A DNA stretch of 64,000 nt, taken from an uncultured Lentisphaerota bacterium. Lineage in GTDB: Bacteria; Verrucomicrobiota; Kiritimatiellia; RFP12; UBA1067. The stretch is from positions 33,318 through 97,317 of the forward strand of contig ONRL01000005.1 in NCBI GenBank assembly GCA_900320225.1, written 5' to 3'. Both the position numbers and the translations under genes were made by a program. Shown in pieces: positions 60,784 through 64,000 of this stretch. Position 1 is the first letter of the stretch. Each line of letters starts with the position of its first letter. The notes beneath the pieces are model-generated. The model had not been told where the DNA came from, made no database searches, and worked only from the letters and a program-made list of their open reading frames with translations.

Positions 60784-61299
60784 ATGGAGTTTCCGAAGTT
60801 CAAGAACGAATTCCACCTGCCCGGAATCGAACTGCTGCCGCACCGCGATCCGTTCCTCTTCGTCGACGAGTTGATTGCTGCGGATGAAACGGGCGCGCTT
60901 GGACGCTATACGTTCACGGACGCGGCCACGGCCATTCCCGGCAAGGCGGTCAACTCCTTCTTCGAGGGACACTTCCCCGGCTATCCCGTCGTGCCCGGCG
61001 TGATCCTCGTGGAGACGATGGCCCAGACGGCCGGCGCGGGCATTGTGGCGCGCCGCTTCATGGGCAACGCGAGCGACAACGCGAGCTTCCTCCTTGCCAA
61101 GATCGGCAGCGTGCGCTTCCGCCATCAGGTGCGTCCCGGCGACACGCTGTACACCGTCGCCATGAACTTGAAGATCCGCACCGGCGGCGGATCCGGCCTC
61201 GGTGTGTTCGGGCTGAAGGGCTACGTGAACGACGAACTCGCGGCAGAAGCCGAAGTCACCTGCGTCCTCGGCACAATGGACGGGATTGGAATGAAATGA
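60784..61299 (+). CDS. fabZ: 3-hydroxyacyl-ACP dehydratase, FabZ type
   Basis: A 171-residue hotdog-fold protein: LLPHRDPFLFVDELIA, the catalytic His in FEGHFPGYPVVPGVILVE (with the following Glu) and MAQTAGAGIV. It dehydrates hydroxyacyl-ACP in lipid synthesis, including lipid A precursors. Slightly longer than the shortest FabZ proteins. ATG 60784 is 5 nt after the fabF stop; its end overlaps the next gene. Confidence 0.9.
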   Translation: MEFPKFKNEFHLPGIELLPHRDPFLFVDELIAADETGALGRYTFTDAATAIPGKAVNSFFEGHFPGYPVVPGVILVETMAQTAGAGIVARRFMGNASDNASFLLAKIGSVRFRHQVRPGDTLYTVAMNLKIRTGGGSGLGVFGLKGYVNDELAAEAEVTCVLGTMDGIGMK

Positions 61300-64000
61300 A
61301 GCGGATCGCGCTCCTTGTTCTGGCCCTCGGCCTCGGCTGCGCGGCCGCAGGGGGCGTCAATTTGCTGGACGACGCCGACTTCGCCGGCTTGTCCCGCGTG
61401 CCGGAAAGCTGGACGACCGGCAACGCGCGCGTCGCCGTGGACGCCGCCGTCACGCACGGGTCGCGTCCTTCTCTGCGCGTCACGTCGCCGGCGGGCGCCT
61501 CGCCCCAGTGGTACATCGTGCGCCACCGGGTCCCCAACGTCCGTGCGAAGACGCCCTACACGATTAGCGCGTGGGTGAAGACCGTCGGCCTCGTGAAGGG
61601 CTCGATGGCCTACCTTTCCCTCAATTGCGAGGCGAACGCCCGCCGTCTCGCGGCGAACGATTCCGGCATGAAGGTCACGGGCGATTCGGACTGGCGGCGC
61701 ATCGTCCACACCGTGGACGCCCTGCCCGCCGGCACACAGTCCGCATTTTTCGTGTGCTGCCTCTACGGCAGTGGCACGGCGTATTTCGCGGATCTCCAGG
61801 TGGAGGAAGGGCGCGTGGCGACCGACTGGTCGCCGAGCGTGCACGACGTGGCCTTCCGCGCGGAGGAAGCGGAACGCCGCGCGGCCGCGCGCGCGTGGCG
61901 CGCATCCAAGGGGCTCGACGCCCTCCCGCCCGGTACGCCGCGCATCGGCGTGCTCGACCTCGGTTTCCACGCCGGCACGAACGACTTCGGCTGCATGAGT
62001 GCCCCCGGCGTGTTTCTCGACGCGCTTGCGCCGCTTGGCCACGTCTTCCGTGTGACGGGCGAAGACCTCGCGCGGAAAGGCTGCCTCGCGCGCGAAACCA
62101 TGGACCTGCTCGTCGTTCCCACCGGTTCGGCCTGGCCGGCCGACGCGGCGGACGCACTCATCGCCTACCTGCGCGCCGGCGGCTCGCTCTTCACCTGCGG
62201 CGGCTATGCCTTCGACAAGCCTGTCTATTTTGCGGACGGATGCTGGACTACCCACACGGACATGCCCTATCCGGCGGCGGATACGCGCATCGCCCTCGCC
62301 CCCGCCTCTGGCTGGCGTCCGAGCACGCCGCCGGGGGAAAAGGCCACGGTCGTCGACGTTTCCGGACCAGACGGCTTGCCGTCCGTCGAGGTCCGTAGCG
62401 AAGGGTTCCACCTGTGGGCGACGGCGGCCATGCGCATGCCGAAGGGCGCGCTTGCCGGCAAGAGCCTGCTGTCCTTCCGTGCCCGCTCGGCAACGGGCGC
62501 CAAGCGCCTGACGCTGGAGCTGGACGAACAGGACGGCTCGCGCTGGCAGGTGCACGTACCCGTGACGTCCGACTGGACGGAATACCGCTTTTGCCCCTCC
62601 GACTTTGCGAACTGGCACGATTCGCCGGCCGTCGGGCGCGGCGGCCCGGATGACCGGTTGAACTTCAACGCCGTGACATCCGTCTCGTTCGGTCCGGGAC
62701 CGGGCGAGGCCGCCGACGGTCTGCGTATGGGCGTGGCGTTCGCCGACCTCAAGGCGGGCGTGGATCCCTCTGCCGCCCTGCGCGCGCGGAAGCCGCCGCA
62801 GATCAACACGCGCACGGCGCGCATCCGCGACGCGATCCATCCGCTTCCCACGCAGGTCAACGCATTCGATCCCTCGTTCGAACTGCGGCATGTGGCGCGT
62901 CTCGCGCCCGCGCCCGCGTTGGCGGGCACGGACCTGCCGGCGTTCACGCGCGAGGGGCCGTGCGCGGGCCTCGCCGCCATCGCGCAGCTGGGCGTGAACG
63001 GACATGGCTACGATGCCAACCGCTGTGCGTGGCATCCGATCCTCGAGGCGTACGCCGCCGACGGTTCGGACCGCGGACCCGCCGCCGCGTTCGTCTACCA
63101 CCATTCGGGAACGTTCGCGGGTTCGGCCTGGGCGATCTTCGGCGTGGACGACGTCGATCTCTTTCCCGCCGGCGACGCGTCGGCCGCCGCGTTCGCGCGG
63201 GCCGTCGCGCGGAAACTGCTTGACCGTTTTGCGCTCAACGAGACAACCTCGTCCTACGCCTGTTACCGTGTGGGTGAGACGGCGCGCCTGCAGGCGCGCG
63301 TGGGTAATTTCGGCGCGAAGGAGCGCCGTGCGACGGTGCGGTTCACGCTGTCGGACGAGAAGGGACGCGCGCTTGGCACGCGTACCTGCGCCGTCACGGC
63401 GTCCGCGGGCGAGAACACGTCCGTCGAGGCGGAGTGGCCGGTCGGGCCGGACGTGCCGGACTACGTGTCCTTCACGGCGGAGCTGCTGGACGAGAAGGGG
63501 CGCGTGATCGACCGCGAGCCGGGCGCGTTCGTGGTGTGGAGTCCGTCCGTGGGCCGGTTCGCGCTTCGCGCTCGACGGGCGCCCGGGATTCTGGATGGGC
63601 GCGCAGACGTACTGGGGGCAGACGCGTCCCACCGTGGCGCGCTCGCCGATGTCCTTCAACCGCGACTTCCGCCAGATGCGCGCGATGGGGCTTCGGTTCA
63701 CGCGCCTCTTCCTGCCGTGGACGTGCGAGGAGGACAAGCGCATCTCCGACGCGTGCGTGCAGCTCGCTCAGAAGCACGGCATCGTGATCTACCACACGCA
63801 GCAGAGCATCGACCCCATGGCCGAGGGTGAGGCGTTCGTCCGGCAGACCGCGCACTTCCGCGAGATCGCCGTGCGCTACCGCGACGTGCCGGGGTTCATG
63901 GTCGACATCCGCAACGAGCCGGTCATGAAGCTGCCGCCGTCGTGGGACAGCGCGAAGCGGATGCGCCATTGGCTTACCTCCTGCCGCGCGGCCGCGCGCG
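61296..64000 (+). CDS. secreted multidomain glycoside hydrolase, frameshifted and cut by window edge
   Basis: A signal peptide (ALLVLALGLGCAAAGG) leads about 750 residues: a carbohydrate-binding-like sandwich (ESWTTGNARVAVD, TPYTISAWVKTV), a GATase-like fold (RIGVLDLGFHAGTNDFG, MDLLVVPTGSAWP, LRAGGSLFTCGGY), a second sandwich and an Ig-like piece. At about 63560 the frame must change by one: the first frame then reads basic nonsense to 63830, while the next frame reads FALDGRPGFWMGAQTYWG, MGLRFTRLFLPW and the clan GH-A acid/base motif in VDIRNEPVMK (about 63912) up to the window end. A one-base error or mutation is likely. Start overlaps fabZ (ATGA). Confidence 0.72.

Overview
The window is GC-rich, with dense genes in short operons and many 4-nt ATGA overlaps. 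It comes from a Gram-negative (diderm) bacterium: it carries kdsA, an lptC/lptA/lptB set, an O-antigen type glycosyltransferase and flippase region, a tolB homologue and a TolC-type outer-membrane factor. HPr kinase/HPr/enzyme I, sugar-polymer hydrolases and a twin-arginine TIM-barrel protein suggest a PVC-group gut lineage, perhaps Kiritimatiellota. That placement is an inference from gene content, not from a marker tree.

Layout. 0-9.8 kb is housekeeping: a NamZ-like DUF1343 gene (cut by the window edge), nnrD, topA with an unusual C-terminus, a XerC/D recombinase, comM, comEC, tRNA-Val(GAC) and an enolase gene whose 3' end is damaged. 9.9-23.2 kb is a surface-glycan region of lower GC: about seven glycosyltransferase-like genes, an acyltransferase, methyltransferases and a Wzx-like flippase, with three toxin-antitoxin modules between them. 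23.3-30.6 kb is a CDP-deoxysugar operon (rfbF-rfbG-rfbH, a YerE-like thiamine-diphosphate enzyme, a reductase). 30.7-35.4 kb is a TolC/MacA/MacB-type efflux operon behind a palindromic operator. 35.5-45.4 kb holds a DUF4143 ATPase, an esterase and a divergent fructan-type sugar locus (two five-bladed-propeller hydrolases, an FGGY kinase, a sugar porter). 45.4-51.3 kb holds a large helicase-nuclease, tolB and a TIM-barrel protein. 51.5-61.3 kb is a long run of kdsA-lptC-lptA-lptB-hpf-hprK-ptsH-ptsI followed by fabH-fabF-fabZ, and a secreted glycoside hydrolase runs off the right edge.

The most unusual feature is in the deoxysugar operon. A REP-associated tyrosine transposase (RAYT) gene sits between sugar genes, joined to the next by an ATGA overlap. 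Around and inside it are seven copies of one short palindrome (GGCCRAAC, 3-nt loop, GTTYGGCC, always with GATG at its 5' side in one orientation). The copies lie inside protein-coding sequence, including the RAYT gene itself, and are read in all three forward frames. A second, GC-richer repeat family sits in protein linkers and one intergenic gap elsewhere in the window.

Many operon-first genes have a start codon only 6-9 nt after an extended -10 box (TGn-TATAAT/TATACT), which suggests leaderless mRNAs; internal genes mostly have Shine-Dalgarno sites or overlaps. Four genes are disrupted by small indels or repeat changes (eno, a GNAT-methyltransferase fusion, lptA, the right-edge hydrolase). 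These may be real mutations, phase-variable states or assembly errors. No gap over about 300 nt lacks a gene, and no CRISPR array, rRNA or riboswitch was recognised.
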